Numbered from the stretch's first letter, positions 41,892 through 51,405 are shown. The stretch is 64,000 nucleotides of DNA from JAHDCJ01 sp039028895 (GCA_039028895.1 JBCCHF010000011.1:83196-147195), one strand, 5' to 3'. Made by a program: numbers and translations. Notes: generated from the letters alone by a model not told the origin.

Positions 41892-43028
41892 CTAAAAATC
41901 GAAACCAATGAGGAATTCAGTAAACTCAGCTTCGCCCTGAACAGCATGGATGTAAATGCCGACATAGGGCAGATTTCGATATACTTTTAGCGGGTTTTTT
42001 CCATAAAAGGTAAAGCCTATCCTGTTGGAAATCAGACTTCTGCGAAGGAAAAAGTTATTGAGGTACAAACCGGCTTCTGTTAAAAATCCCACATGCCCAA
42101 ATACTGCTTCATGACCAATATACCAGGAGTATCTTGATGATTGTCTAAACTCTTCTCCTTCAAATCCTTCTATGTGGCGGATAAACTCTGCAGTACCATG
42201 GTGAAAAACAAACTCAAATCCGGTTAATACCTTATGCTTTCTCCCAAAATACCGATAAGCACCAACAGAAAAGGTGTAAACCGGGAAAGTCGGTCCGTCT
42301 AATCCCCGTTCAGTGAACCCAATAGACAATCGGGTATTGAAATGGATCTTTCGATTAGGAACTGGTAAAGTAAAAGTGGAATCCGTTAAAGATCTTTCCA
42401 CTTCAGATTCCTGGTAAAAGTATCGAACCCCCAGGAAACCAGCAGGAATATTTGCACCAATATTGGGTGTCGAATGATTGCCATTTGAATAGTGCATATA
42501 TTGGATACCCCCGGCTATCCTGATCTTGTAAGAAGCCGCCCATTCTAAATGAATTTTTGCGAAAGCAGAGAAATTGAGCCTTGATCCAATTACAATATTA
42601 TCTGGATTACTAATCTTATCATAGGGCTTGGTAAGCCATCCAATACCCATTCCCCAGGTGAAAATCAGGTCTGTTCTTTTCTTCTTCAGGAGGTAGAATC
42701 CCATTGAAGGTGTCAAACTAATGGCTTTCCCTAATGATTCGGCGTTGCCAAATGATTCGTAAGTGAGATTGAGGCCTACAATGGGGAATTTATAAAGCTT
42801 GGGCCAGGTTCGCTTTTTACCAGTGGTGTAATGCAAATAACTGCCGCTAAACTGGTAAGCATTATGCTTTATTTCCGGGAAATCAGGATGAATTTTTAAT
42901 ATCCGACCATAAGCCAGGTCCAAGCCTATAGCATGTTGTCCACTTGAAGATAATGGTAAAAAAAGAAGGGTAGCCAATATTATGGTGAGCCACTTCAAAT
43001 TATTCAGCTTTCTGACGTTTGCCACCAA
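41892..43028 (-). CDS. Acyloxyacyl hydrolase / PagL-like lipid A deacylase
   Basis: A 378-residue protein. A hydrophobic signal segment (LTIILATLLFLPLSSSG) is followed by an outer-membrane beta-barrel pattern of alternating strands. The PagL active-site signature is visible as QYMHYSNGNHS, with the catalytic His and Ser two residues apart, inside AGGIQYMHYSNG; a downstream acidic residue would complete the triad. PagL removes the 3-O acyl chain of lipid A at the outer membrane. The barrel is longer than the ~150-residue proteobacterial enzyme, with C-terminal strands that probably form a second half. The start overlaps the upstream barrel gene by 29 bp. Confidence 0.8.
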   Translation of the reverse strand: MVANVRKLNNLKWLTIILATLLFLPLSSSGQHAIGLDLAYGRILKIHPDFPEIKHNAYQFSGSYLHYTTGKKRTWPKLYKFPIVGLNLTYESFGNAESLGKAISLTPSMGFYLLKKKRTDLIFTWGMGIGWLTKPYDKISNPDNIVIGSRLNFSAFAKIHLEWAASYKIRIAGGIQYMHYSNGNHSTPNIGANIPAGFLGVRYFYQESEVERSLTDSTFTLPVPNRKIHFNTRLSIGFTERGLDGPTFPVYTFSVGAYRYFGRKHKVLTGFEFVFHHGTAEFIRHIEGFEGEEFRQSSRYSWYIGHEAVFGHVGFLTEAGLYLNNFFLRRSLISNRIGFTFYGKNPLKVYRNLPYVGIYIHAVQGEAEFTEFLIGFDF

Positions 43029-44016
43029 GGGTATAACTTAGACCAACTCCAAAGATCAGGCTATTGAAGTTGGAGTCGATCTTCAATTCCTTATGGGGAA
43101 AAGCTTCCGTCCCATAATAGGTTTGCAGGTCTGTAAAAGTAGCTACGAATTGCTCGGATATGGTCGTTGGATTACTTAAGTCAAATGGTGGGTTGTCAGC
43201 AAAAGCGGTTGCTCCAGCGGCCATTTGATCCTGTAATTCCTGGAGATTGATTTCATCGACATATTCGGTATACATCCATTGGCCACCCAATGAAAGCAGG
43301 GGCAGTACATCAATAGCATTTCCATCAGCATCAACTAAAATGGCTTCGTTGACGACAAACCGTTCTCTTGGCAAATTAGAAACCGTAAATCCAACATTGG
43401 CGAAAGCCGAAATGGACGCATTCACCTTGAGTTTCACCCCGAGCAGCCCCTGGAAGCCAACTGAAAACTGACCATTAACCTTTGAGTTGGCTGTAAAGCT
43501 CTGGGCATCAGGAAACAAAATGTCGATTAGTGGATCAAGTAATGATGGGTCATTGGATGTCCGAAAACCATTAACATGACCAGCAGTTGGCAAGACAACC
43601 CCAATTTTAGCATATGGCTTTAAGGGAGATTGACCACCTTCAACAGTGAAGGTGGGGGTTAAATATAGCCTGCGCACACCGGCAATAGATTCATCAAGTG
43701 AGTTTCCAGAACTGATTTCTTCTGCCAGGGTTTTGATGCCGGCTACGTATTCTACATTCAGGCCAAAGCCAAAATGTTGGTTAAACATATAGCCAAATTC
43801 GGCATTTAGCCCAACTCCTTTACCAAAACTGCCTCTTACTTCCGAGATACTTTCATTAGGCTGTCCGGCGTTTGTTATGCGGGGCCCAAGTGTTGTTTTG
43901 ATAATCGGTGCCCTGTACCTTGTTTCAAGATTTATATAAAATGACTGGGCATATGCAGTGCTGACCAGTAACAGTATAATTGATAAAGTTGAGAAAAAGG
44001 TATACTTTTTGTTCAT
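43000..44016 (-). CDS. Outer membrane beta-barrel protein
   Basis: About 338 residues from the ATG at 44016, which gives a clean signal peptide (YTFFSTLSIILLLVSTAYAQ); the frame extends upstream but without a better start. The mature protein has the alternating pattern of a barrel, with segments such as VGLNAEFGYMFNQHFGFGLNVEYV, KPYAKIGVVLP and a final NSLIFGVGLSYTLGGKRQ. It resembles OmpX/opacity-type porin-like barrels in general shape; ligand unknown. It overlaps the lipid A deacylase gene, so the two are co-translated. Confidence 0.75.
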   Translation of the reverse strand: MNKKYTFFSTLSIILLLVSTAYAQSFYINLETRYRAPIIKTTLGPRITNAGQPNESISEVRGSFGKGVGLNAEFGYMFNQHFGFGLNVEYVAGIKTLAEEISSGNSLDESIAGVRRLYLTPTFTVEGGQSPLKPYAKIGVVLPTAGHVNGFRTSNDPSLLDPLIDILFPDAQSFTANSKVNGQFSVGFQGLLGVKLKVNASISAFANVGFTVSNLPRERFVVNEAILVDADGNAIDVLPLLSLGGQWMYTEYVDEINLQELQDQMAAGATAFADNPPFDLSNPTTISEQFVATFTDLQTYYGTEAFPHKELKIDSNFNSLIFGVGLSYTLGGKRQKAE

Positions 44017-44103
44017 TTGGAAGCATTTTCCAGAGCTTGAAGTCTCTGTTGTAATGTTTATCTTGTGGTAAAGATAGCAGCGAGAAAAAGAAATCACAGA
44101 ATA

Positions 44104-45261
44104 ATGAAAAAACTATTGTATCTCCAGGTCGCAATTATCGTAATTCTGGCCATATTCCTGAGTTTTAATACTGTAAAATTCCCATCTAAACCTGATGCAC
44201 CAAAGACAGCCGCTGAACTTCCCCTTGAAAAGATAAAACTGCCTCCCGGGTTTAAAATCGAAGTTTATGCTGATAAGATCGAAAATGCCCGATCCATGAG
44301 CTTAAGTCCATCGGGTGTTTTATATGTTGGCAATAGGAGTAAAAACAATGTGTATGCTTTACGCGACACGAATAAAGATAATAAAGTAGACGAAGTATTT
44401 ACCTTGGCAAAAGGACTGAGAAGTCCTAATGGCGTCGCCTTCCACAATGGTGATCTTTATATTGCCGAGATCAGCAGAATATTGAAGCTGGAAAATATTG
44501 AAGCCAATCTTGATGATCCTCCAAAACCAAAAGTGATCTATGATAAATATCCCACGGAAGGTCACCATGGCTGGAAATATATTGCATTTGGCCCTGATGG
44601 AAAATTATATGTCCCTGTTGGCGCACCTTGTAATATCTGTGAATCAAAAGACGAAGTTTTTGCTTCCATTACCCGGATAAATCCTGACGGAAGCGGAAGA
44701 GAGATTTACGCACATGGGGTTAGAAATACCGTTGGCTTTGCATGGCATCCTGAAACCGGGGAAATGTGGTTTACCGATAATGGCCGTGACTGGATGGGAG
44801 ATGATATGCCGGCTTGCGAACTGAACAGGGTTTCCGAACCAGGGCAACATTTCGGTTATCCATACTGCCATCAGGGTGATACACCTGATCCAAAATTTGG
44901 ACATTTGGGAGACTGCGCAGATTTTGTGGCACCTGCTCAAAACCTGGGCCCGCACGTAGCACCTTTAGGTATGGAATTCTATCAGGGGAAACAATTTCCT
45001 GCTGAATATAAACACCAGATTTTGATAGCAGAGCATGGTTCTTGGAACAGGAGCGAAAGAATAGGATACCGAGTAATGATGGTTCGTCTTGATGGCAATA
45101 AAGCAATTAGTTATGAACCATTTGCCGAAGGTTGGTTAGACAATGGAAAACCCTGGGGACGTCCTGTCGATCTGGAACATTTACCTGATGGCTCAATCCT
45201 GGTTTCAGATGATTTTGCTGATGCGATTTACCGGATTTCGTATACAAACACCGATGGTTAA
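44104..45261 (+). CDS. PQQ-dependent sugar dehydrogenase / sorbosone dehydrogenase family protein
   Basis: About 385 residues from the ATG at 44104 (the frame is open upstream, but this start precedes the signal anchor LYLQVAIIVILAIFLSF). The mature part is a six-bladed beta-propeller of the soluble aldose/sorbosone dehydrogenase family: LPPGFKIEVYADKIENARS, the EGHHGWKYIAFGPDGKLYVPVGAPCN active-site block with His residues, and GVRNTVGFAWHPETGEMWFTDNGRD. Known members oxidise sugars with PQQ in the periplasm. Whether this organism makes PQQ is not visible here, and some family members act without it. Confidence 0.82.
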   Translation: MKKLLYLQVAIIVILAIFLSFNTVKFPSKPDAPKTAAELPLEKIKLPPGFKIEVYADKIENARSMSLSPSGVLYVGNRSKNNVYALRDTNKDNKVDEVFTLAKGLRSPNGVAFHNGDLYIAEISRILKLENIEANLDDPPKPKVIYDKYPTEGHHGWKYIAFGPDGKLYVPVGAPCNICESKDEVFASITRINPDGSGREIYAHGVRNTVGFAWHPETGEMWFTDNGRDWMGDDMPACELNRVSEPGQHFGYPYCHQGDTPDPKFGHLGDCADFVAPAQNLGPHVAPLGMEFYQGKQFPAEYKHQILIAEHGSWNRSERIGYRVMMVRLDGNKAISYEPFAEGWLDNGKPWGRPVDLEHLPDGSILVSDDFADAIYRISYTNTDG

Positions 45262-45377
45262 CGAGAAAAATTGAATTTTCGTAGAAAATCAAGCGGATTT
45301 GAGCGGTTTATTTTTTAAAAACCATTGAGTTTCCTTAATTTACTAATGATTTTTTTACCCATTAAACAAACTTAATT

Positions 45378-46130
45378 ATGGCAGATTTTTCAGATGATAA
45401 GTTGAATGAAATAGTTGATTCGGGGTATGAGTTTAGGTCATCCGAATATATTAGTAAAGCATTCGCAATTTTTAAGCAGACTCCAGGCTCATATATTGGC
45501 TTTGTATTACTCGCTTTTGTAGTGCTTATGATTCTCGGGATTATCCCCCTCGTGAACATTTTGGCGAACTTTCTTTCTCCTGTTCTTTTTGCAGGTATCT
45601 ATATAGTATCTCAGAAGATTGATACCAATCAAAATTTTGAATTCAGTAATTTCTTTGATGGATTCAAGAGAAATCCAGGTCAGATAATCCTTGCTTCCAT
45701 TCTTATGGGACTGATTGCTTGTGCCGCTGCAATTCCTATGATTGTAGGCCTTGTTCCTATGATGATGTCAGGCACAGAACCTGGCGCGATGTTCTTCCTA
45801 GGATTGCTCGTTAGTATGGTAATTATTTTTTACCTCATGGTTTCCTGGATTTTCACTGTTCAGTTCATCATTTTCCACAATATGCAGGCATGGCAAGCAA
45901 TGCAAGCCAGTATGAAACTTGTGAAAGGTAAGTGGTGGTCAGTATTTGGTTTCATTATCATGCTTGGTTTTATGAATATGTTAGGTGCGCTCTGTTTGTT
46001 AGTCGGATTGCTGGTTACAATGCCTGTTTCTCAGATCGCAATGTACACCGCATTCTCAGATGTTACCCGCATGAATGAAGATGCTCAGATGGATATCATG
46101 GATCACCTCGTAGATGAAGATTCCGTGTAA
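45378..46130 (+). CDS. Integral membrane protein of unknown function
   Basis: A 250-residue protein with a 35-residue cytoplasmic N-terminus and about six transmembrane helices. The segment SMKLVKGKWWSVFGFIIMLGFMN and the early YISKAFAIFKQTPG resemble the YciC/DUF975-like superfamily of Bacteroidota and other bacteria, but I cannot assign it firmly. The C-terminus is acidic (EDAQMDIMDHLVDEDS). It is monocistronic, closed by a strong terminator. Confidence 0.65.
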   Translation: MADFSDDKLNEIVDSGYEFRSSEYISKAFAIFKQTPGSYIGFVLLAFVVLMILGIIPLVNILANFLSPVLFAGIYIVSQKIDTNQNFEFSNFFDGFKRNPGQIILASILMGLIACAAAIPMIVGLVPMMMSGTEPGAMFFLGLLVSMVIIFYLMVSWIFTVQFIIFHNMQAWQAMQASMKLVKGKWWSVFGFIIMLGFMNMLGALCLLVGLLVTMPVSQIAMYTAFSDVTRMNEDAQMDIMDHLVDEDSV

Positions 46131-46150
46131 CAACCGAATAGATAAAAGAT

Positions 46151-46188
46151 AAAAAAGCCAGGTGTCGATTCAGACATCTGGCTTTTTT
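46151..46188. terminator. Bidirectional intrinsic terminator
   Basis: AAAAAAGCCAGGTGTC pairs with GACATCTGGCTTTTTT: a 16-bp stem with one G-T pair and a 6-nt loop (GATTCA at 46167-46172). A- and T-tracts on the two sides suit both the plus-strand membrane protein gene and minus-strand radA transcripts. Confidence 0.9.
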
Positions 46189-46307
46189 GGTTTTAGCCAC
46201 CTGGTGGCACTAAGAATATGACTGAGATATACAAAGAATAGTCTGTACAGAAGAAAAATCTTTGTGGAACTCTGCGAATGTTCTTTGCGGATCGTTGTGA
46301 TGAAAAA

Positions 46308-47678
46308 CTATCCAAACAATTCAGCATACAATTCATCCACCTTCGCCACAGGGAATATGGAGATATTGTAATCGGCAGAATTTAGTCCCTTCATATTGTA
46401 TTTGGAAATAAAGATCGTCTTGAAGCCAAGTCTGTTAGCTTCCTGTATGCGCTGATCGATGCGGTTGACAGCCCTGATCTCTCCTGACAGCCCCACTTCC
46501 CCTGCAAAGCAGATATTCCCGGGAACGGAAATATCCTGTAAAGAGGAAACCAGTGAAGCCACAATGGCTAGGTCAATTGCCGGATCATCAATTCGGATCC
46601 CTCCCGCAATATTGAGGAAGACATCATTCATTCCAAATCGGAATCCACCTCGTTTTTCGAGAACGGCGAGAAGCATATTTAATCGCCTCAGATCGAATCC
46701 GGTAGCTGACCTTTGAGGCGTGCCATAAACAGCAGTACTAACCAGAGCCTGGGTTTCTATTAGCATAGGTCTCAAACCTTCGAGTGTTGCAGCCACCGCT
46801 GATCCACTTAACTCTTCTTCTTTTTGGGAGAGCAAAAGTTCTGAGGGATTGCTTACGGCCCTTAGTCCAGTTGACTGCATCTCATAGATCCCAAGTTCAG
46901 AAGTAGACCCAAAGCGGTTTTTTATGGTTCTAAGAATCCGGTAGGTGTAATGTTGATCGCCTTCGAACTGAAGAACGGCATCTACAATATGCTCAAGCAG
47001 TTTAGGACCAGCTATGGCACCATCTTTTGTGATATGACCGATCAGGAAAATAGGGACATTTGTCTCCTTGGCCATTCGCTGAAGTTCCCCAGCACACTCT
47101 CTGATCTGCGAAACACTTCCAGGTGTTGAATCTAAATGTGGAGAAGTAAGGGTCTGTACGGAGTCTACTATGATCAGCTGAGGCTGTAAGGTCTTGAAAT
47201 GATGGAATATTTGCTGTGTATTTGTTTCTGCAAGAATGTAACATGAAGAGTTGTTCATACCAATGCGTTCGGCGCGCATCTTGATTTGTTCTTCACTCTC
47301 TTCTCCTGAAATGTAAAGTACCTTCAGGTTGAGCTGTAATGCCATTTGTAAAAGCAGGGTAGATTTACCAATACCTGGTTGCCCTCCTAACAAAATTAGA
47401 GAACCATTAACAATGCCACCACCAAGTACCCGGTTTAGCTCCTCGTCAGGGGTCACTATTCGTCTTGTATTCCCAGCTACCACTTCCTGGAGCAAAACCG
47501 GCTTCGCTTTTTGATTACCTTTTTCTCTCCAGGTTCTTTTTTCTTCTTTTTTATCACCCTTGCTGATCACCTCCTCTACATAGGTGTTCCATTCGTTGCA
47601 TGAGGGGCATTTACCAATCCATTTTGGCGATGATACACCACAATTTGAACAGAGAAATTGTTTCTTTACTTTTGCCAT
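46308..47678 (-). CDS. radA: DNA repair protein RadA (Sms)
   Basis: A 456-residue protein, the normal RadA size. The N-terminal C4 zinc finger uses Cys10, Cys13, Cys24 and Cys27. The RecA-like core has Walker A GGQPGIGKST, Walker B-like LIIVDSVQTL and the diagnostic KNRFG motif in RTIKNRFGSTSELG. The C-terminal Lon-protease-like domain has the expected segments but no protease function in this family. RadA is a DnaB-like helicase that drives branch migration in homologous recombination. The gene stands alone on the minus strand. Confidence 0.97.
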   Translation of the reverse strand: MAKVKKQFLCSNCGVSSPKWIGKCPSCNEWNTYVEEVISKGDKKEEKRTWREKGNQKAKPVLLQEVVAGNTRRIVTPDEELNRVLGGGIVNGSLILLGGQPGIGKSTLLLQMALQLNLKVLYISGEESEEQIKMRAERIGMNNSSCYILAETNTQQIFHHFKTLQPQLIIVDSVQTLTSPHLDSTPGSVSQIRECAGELQRMAKETNVPIFLIGHITKDGAIAGPKLLEHIVDAVLQFEGDQHYTYRILRTIKNRFGSTSELGIYEMQSTGLRAVSNPSELLLSQKEEELSGSAVAATLEGLRPMLIETQALVSTAVYGTPQRSATGFDLRRLNMLLAVLEKRGGFRFGMNDVFLNIAGGIRIDDPAIDLAIVASLVSSLQDISVPGNICFAGEVGLSGEIRAVNRIDQRIQEANRLGFKTIFISKYNMKGLNSADYNISIFPVAKVDELYAELFG

Positions 47679-47909
47679 ATTAAGCTTATAGAAAATAATA
47701 TTTATTCATATTTTTGATCAATCTTATTGTCACAATTATTTTTTTTGGAAAAATTTTAGTGTTTAATTTTTCTTTAACATTGTAATAACAGAAGGCAAAA
47801 TTCCCAAAAATTAACTAAAAAGTTACACTAAGTACGCAAAATAGTTCAATTTTAGATTTTTTTATTAATTTTTGACAAAATAATGAACAAATTATCTGAT
47901 AAAGCTTTC

Positions 47910-47917
47910 TACCTTTG
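47910..47917 (+). promoter_or_regulatory. Putative -7 element for second candidate ncRNA
   Basis: TACCTTTG, a perfect TAnnTTTG match, with expected start at about 47924. No -33 TTG at the usual spacing. Confidence 0.4.
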
Positions 47918-47923
47918 TTGTAA

Positions 47924-48130
47924 GAATTACACGAAGTAGGTAAACATTTAATAAAATAAATCGTTACCTTTCCAGTGACCTTTGATGAAAGATCACGTCA
48001 AAAGATTGAAAAACATTTGTGGAAGAATTGATCTTGAGGAGTTTTAGATAGTTAGAAACATAGTTTTATATTGTTTTTTTGGGGTTACAGGGCTACATGA
48101 TATTAATCGTGTTTGCCCTGTTTTTTTTTG
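47924..48130 (+). ncRNA. Candidate structured non-coding RNA (~207 nt), unclassified
   Basis: It lies in the 542-bp spacer between radA and the OmpA-like lipoprotein gene. Hairpin 1 (47938-47969): AGGTAA pairs with TTACCT and, inside, ATTTA with TAAAT. Hairpin 2 (47975-47996): GTGA and CTTT pair with AAAG and TCAC around a GATG loop, with one C-A mismatch. Hairpin 3 (48087-48121) is a terminator followed by a T-tract. No ORF with coding character is present. The structure ends 90 bp before the lipoprotein ATG, so it could alternatively be an attenuator leader of that gene. Confidence 0.5.
48087..48130 (+). terminator. Strong intrinsic terminator
   Basis: ACAGGGC-T-ACATGAT-ATTA-ATCGTGT-T-GCCCTGT, 14 paired positions with one G-T pair, then a run of nine Ts. 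It lies in front of, not behind, a plus-strand gene. Confidence 0.9.
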
Positions 48131-48220
48131 CCTACTATTTTACGACTTTGGTCGAAAGACCTTAGCTTCGTAAACAAGTTTACATTACATTCCCCTATTT
48201 TTAGGGTAAAAATTTAAGGT

Positions 48221-49273
48221 ATGAACAAACTGACAGTCTATTCTCTTTCCGTTTTTCTAATGTCAGCGCTTTTCTTTTCTTGCGTTTCCAACAAAAAATA
48301 CCAGGAAAGTCTTGCTAAAAGTTCAACGCTTTCACAACAGAATAAAACCTGTGAAAAAAAGCTTGAAGGCGCGCAAAATGAAAACAAGAGACTGCTGGAT
48401 GACCTGCGCAAGTCAGAAAAACAGATCAGTGATATGGCTGCCGATACCACCAGGATGGGTGAACAATATCGTAGCATTTACGCCATGAATTCAGAACTTG
48501 AACGGCTTTACCGTCAGTTGATGGAGCAAAATGAAGCATTGATCTCTAACTCTTCTTCTGAGAAACGGGAATTAGTTGAAACCCTGGCAGCTCTCCAGGC
48601 AGAAATTAACCAAAAGGATATCCTGTTGACCAAGAAAGAGGAAAACAACGAATCTTTGCTTGGAAGCCTTGGAGAACGCGAAGCTAAAGTCAGAGAACTG
48701 GAAGCGGAACTCGCTGATCGGGAGGCTACTTTATTGCAGATTCAGGCTGACCTCGAAGCACGCGAAGCCAGGGTGAATGAGTTGGAAGCAGCTATCGCAA
48801 GCCAGGAGGCACAGGCCAAAGCTCTTAAGGATAAACTCAGTGCAGCGCTTCTAAATTTCTCTGATTCTGACCTGTCTGTGGAAGAAAGGAACGGAAGAGT
48901 ATACGTGTCAATGAGCCAAAATCTGCTCTTTGCAACAGGTAGCAAAACAATCGATTCGAAAGGAAGGGAAGCTTTGCGGTCCCTCGCCCAGGTACTCAAT
49001 ACTAACCCTGATATTGACATCATGATTGAAGGGCACACCGATAGCATTGGAGAAGCCAACACCAATTGGGACCTATCCGTACTAAGAGCAACAACTATCG
49101 TGAAAGAGTTGTTACGTAATTCGGTAAGCGCCGAAAGAATAACAGCTTCAGGTAAAGGAGAACATGCCCCAATCGCAGATAATATCAATGAAGAGGGCCG
49201 TTCGCTCAATCGTAGAACAGAAGTGATCCTGACCCCTAAGCTCGATGAACTATATGATATTTTAAATAACTAA
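48221..49273 (+). CDS. OmpA-family lipoprotein with coiled-coil stalk
   Basis: A 350-residue protein with a lipoprotein signal (LMSALFFSC, Cys about 21), a long coiled coil (about residues 30-215, rich in E, L, K, R heptads such as REAKVRELEAELADREATLL), and a C-terminal OmpA-like domain with NLLFATGSKTIDSKG and DIDIMIEGHTDSIGEANTNWDLSVLRA, which binds peptidoglycan meso-diaminopimelate. It presumably ties a membrane to the cell wall. The gene is 33 bp upstream of tatC on the same strand. Confidence 0.9.
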   Translation: MNKLTVYSLSVFLMSALFFSCVSNKKYQESLAKSSTLSQQNKTCEKKLEGAQNENKRLLDDLRKSEKQISDMAADTTRMGEQYRSIYAMNSELERLYRQLMEQNEALISNSSSEKRELVETLAALQAEINQKDILLTKKEENNESLLGSLGEREAKVRELEAELADREATLLQIQADLEAREARVNELEAAIASQEAQAKALKDKLSAALLNFSDSDLSVEERNGRVYVSMSQNLLFATGSKTIDSKGREALRSLAQVLNTNPDIDIMIEGHTDSIGEANTNWDLSVLRATTIVKELLRNSVSAERITASGKGEHAPIADNINEEGRSLNRRTEVILTPKLDELYDILNN

Positions 49274-49306
49274 GCATAGATTAATCAGCTCATTTGGAAA
49301 AACCAG

Positions 49307-50188
49307 ATGAGCATACCCTGCTTACCAGGAATTCCAGATAATCCGATGGCCTTTAAGCGAAAAAAGAAAAAACCCAAGAAACCAGTTGAAAAGGAAATGA
49401 GCTTTCTCGACCATCTCGAGGAACTTAGAATGCATATTATCAGGGCATTAATCGCCTTGGTAACTGCAGCTGTTTTAGTTTACATCCTTGGCGATCGCTT
49501 TTTCGACAGTATTATTTTTGCTCCAAAATATCCTGACTTTCTATCCTATCGGGCTATGTGCGGACTCTCCCAAGCGCTTGGACTGGGAGAAAGACTTTGT
49601 ATGTCTCCAGTCGACTTCGAGCTTATGACTGTTGGTATGGGAGAGGCTTTTCTGACACATATCAAAGTAGCTTTGCTTGGTGGCTTGGTTGTTGCTTTCC
49701 CTTTTGTCTTCTGGGAATTTTGGAAATTTATTAAGCCAGGATTACACAAAAAAGAAGTTAAAACTACACGTGGGATCGTTTTCGTTTGTTCTTTGCTCTT
49801 TACCTTCGGCGTAGCTTTTGGTTATTTTATTATTTCTCCTTTTGCTGTGAATTTTCTTGCGGGCTATGAGATTTCAGGGGTGAAAAATACCGTAACCATT
49901 TCTTCAATGGTCAATTACATGATCATGTTTACGGTACCAACAGGATTGGCTTTTGAGCTTCCACTTGTGGTCTACTACCTTTCAAAGCTTGGACTGGTTA
50001 CACCTGAAGGCATGCGTAGTTATCGCAAACATGCCTTTGTTACGATACTAGTTGTTGCTGCAGTGATTACCCCTCCAGATGTGATCACACAGTTTTTGAT
50101 AGGTGTCCCACTCTATATTCTCTACGAATTGAGTATTTATATTTCCGCCAGGGAAGCGAGAAGATTTGAAGCCGAATTTGGAGATTAG
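49307..50188 (+). CDS. tatC: Sec-independent protein translocase subunit TatC
   Basis: A 293-residue protein with six transmembrane helices. The TatC hallmarks are MSFLDHLEELRMHIIRAL near the N-terminus, and FPFVFWEFWKFIKPGLHKKE with the conserved acidic and aromatic residues of the signal-peptide site. A second start at 49346 (MAFKRKKKKPKK) would give a basic N-terminus typical of the phylum and is equally plausible. A ~45-residue insertion in the first periplasmic loop carries two Cys (AMCGLSQ, RLCMSP). It recognises twin-arginine signal peptides with TatB/TatA; those genes are not in the window. Confidence 0.96.
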   Translation: MSIPCLPGIPDNPMAFKRKKKKPKKPVEKEMSFLDHLEELRMHIIRALIALVTAAVLVYILGDRFFDSIIFAPKYPDFLSYRAMCGLSQALGLGERLCMSPVDFELMTVGMGEAFLTHIKVALLGGLVVAFPFVFWEFWKFIKPGLHKKEVKTTRGIVFVCSLLFTFGVAFGYFIISPFAVNFLAGYEISGVKNTVTISSMVNYMIMFTVPTGLAFELPLVVYYLSKLGLVTPEGMRSYRKHAFVTILVVAAVITPPDVITQFLIGVPLYILYELSIYISAREARRFEAEFGD

Positions 50189-50189
50189 C

Positions 50190-51338
50190 ATGTTTCGAAT
50201 CTGGACTATAGTAATTTCAGGTTGCCTTTTTGCTGGTTGTTTCACATCCAATAAACTCTCGAATCAGGTTATTCAACCTTATGATCACGAACTCTATATT
50301 AACTATGCGATCTACAATGAATTTGATGCATCAAAAATGCAGTTAGTATTTCCGCAAGGTGATTTTACTTTAAAACTCAATGCTTATGAAACCCCGGCTG
50401 AAGGAGAACCCCTGTTTTCTATTGAACAGGAAGTTAAATCAAAAACAGAAAAGGAGATAGAGGTTTTTATTAATGTCTCAGAACCAGAATTTTATGTCGA
50501 TTTAGAGGTTTTGGATATTGATAGTGATCGCCGTTATCGGAATATTGAAAAAGTCAGTAAGACTATTAATAGTTCTCAACAAATCAGATTTGAAGACGTT
50601 AATGGCAACCTGATGTTATATAATGATGTCAAAAAAGGGGAGGCGGTGACCGTTAGCCATGCAGCTGCTGAGGTCAAACATCTTTTTGTGCATTACTTTC
50701 CTGATACATTGTCTGCAGCACGACCGCCCTATAGTAAATTCAATTATGTTTTTGATCCTGCATCAGGTTCATCCAAAAGTTTTACCCTGCTAAATGGACA
50801 GGCATTCATTCCTGAAAAGGAAGGCCTCTTTTTTGTAAGAGCCGATACGACAGCACAAGGAGGAAAGTTTTTGAATTGTTTTCAGAGTGATTTCCCAAAA
50901 CTGGCCACCGCTCCAAGACTGATTGAAGCCATACGATATATCACCAAAAATGAAGAATACCAGGGGCTGACGACTGCCGATGACCAGAAACTGGCCCTTG
51001 ATGAGTTTTGGTTAGAGCGGAGTGGTAGTAAAGATCGGGCCCGGACTTTGATCAGAACCTACTATAACCGAATCCGTAATGCCAATATTTTCTTTACGAC
51101 TTGCAAGGAAGGATGGAAAACTGACCAAGGCATGATCTATATTATTTTTGGTAAGCCACAAAAAGTCAATAAATCTGAAGATTGGGAATTCTGGTGGTAT
51201 GAAAATAATATTGACCGTCCTGAAACAGGATTCTTCTTTGACCGCCTCAATGATCAAATGACCTTAAGAAGATCCGCAGATCTCGAGTTGCCCTGGAATG
51301 TCGAGATTTTTGACTGGCGCCAGGGCGTTATCCGATAA
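50190..51338 (+). CDS. GWxTD domain-containing lipoprotein
   Basis: About 382 residues from the ATG at 50190, 2 nt after the tatC stop; an upstream in-frame TTG inside tatC is less likely because this ATG precedes the lipoprotein signal (VISGCLFAGC). The C-terminal region contains the domain-defining motif EGWKTDQGMIYIIFGKP, preceded by LALDEFWLERSGS. GWxTD proteins are common in Bacteroidota and related phyla; their role is unknown. Its position directly behind tatC suggests co-transcription. Confidence 0.88.
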   Translation: MFRIWTIVISGCLFAGCFTSNKLSNQVIQPYDHELYINYAIYNEFDASKMQLVFPQGDFTLKLNAYETPAEGEPLFSIEQEVKSKTEKEIEVFINVSEPEFYVDLEVLDIDSDRRYRNIEKVSKTINSSQQIRFEDVNGNLMLYNDVKKGEAVTVSHAAAEVKHLFVHYFPDTLSAARPPYSKFNYVFDPASGSSKSFTLLNGQAFIPEKEGLFFVRADTTAQGGKFLNCFQSDFPKLATAPRLIEAIRYITKNEEYQGLTTADDQKLALDEFWLERSGSKDRARTLIRTYYNRIRNANIFFTTCKEGWKTDQGMIYIIFGKPQKVNKSEDWEFWWYENNIDRPETGFFFDRLNDQMTLRRSADLELPWNVEIFDWRQGVIR

Positions 51339-51377
51339 CAGACTTCAGTAAATTAAATTTTAGGTTGCACTTATTTA

Positions 51378-51401
51378 AATTTTTAGATAAGTCTAAAAAT
51401 T
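51378..51401. promoter_or_regulatory. Palindromic operator, probable DtxR/MntR-family binding site
   Basis: AATTTTTAGA-TAAG-TCTAAAAATT is a perfect 10+4+10 inverted repeat. It ends 4 nt before the -7 box and covers the -33 region, so bound repressor would block initiation. The core TTTAGATAAGTCTAAA resembles known DtxR/MntR-type boxes. Confidence 0.75.
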
Positions 51402-51405
51402 ATTC

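Noticed and set aside
44017..44097. N-terminal extension of the outer-membrane barrel gene
   Set aside because: Would put 27 polar residues before a clean signal peptide and overlap the divergent promoter region of the sugar dehydrogenase gene.
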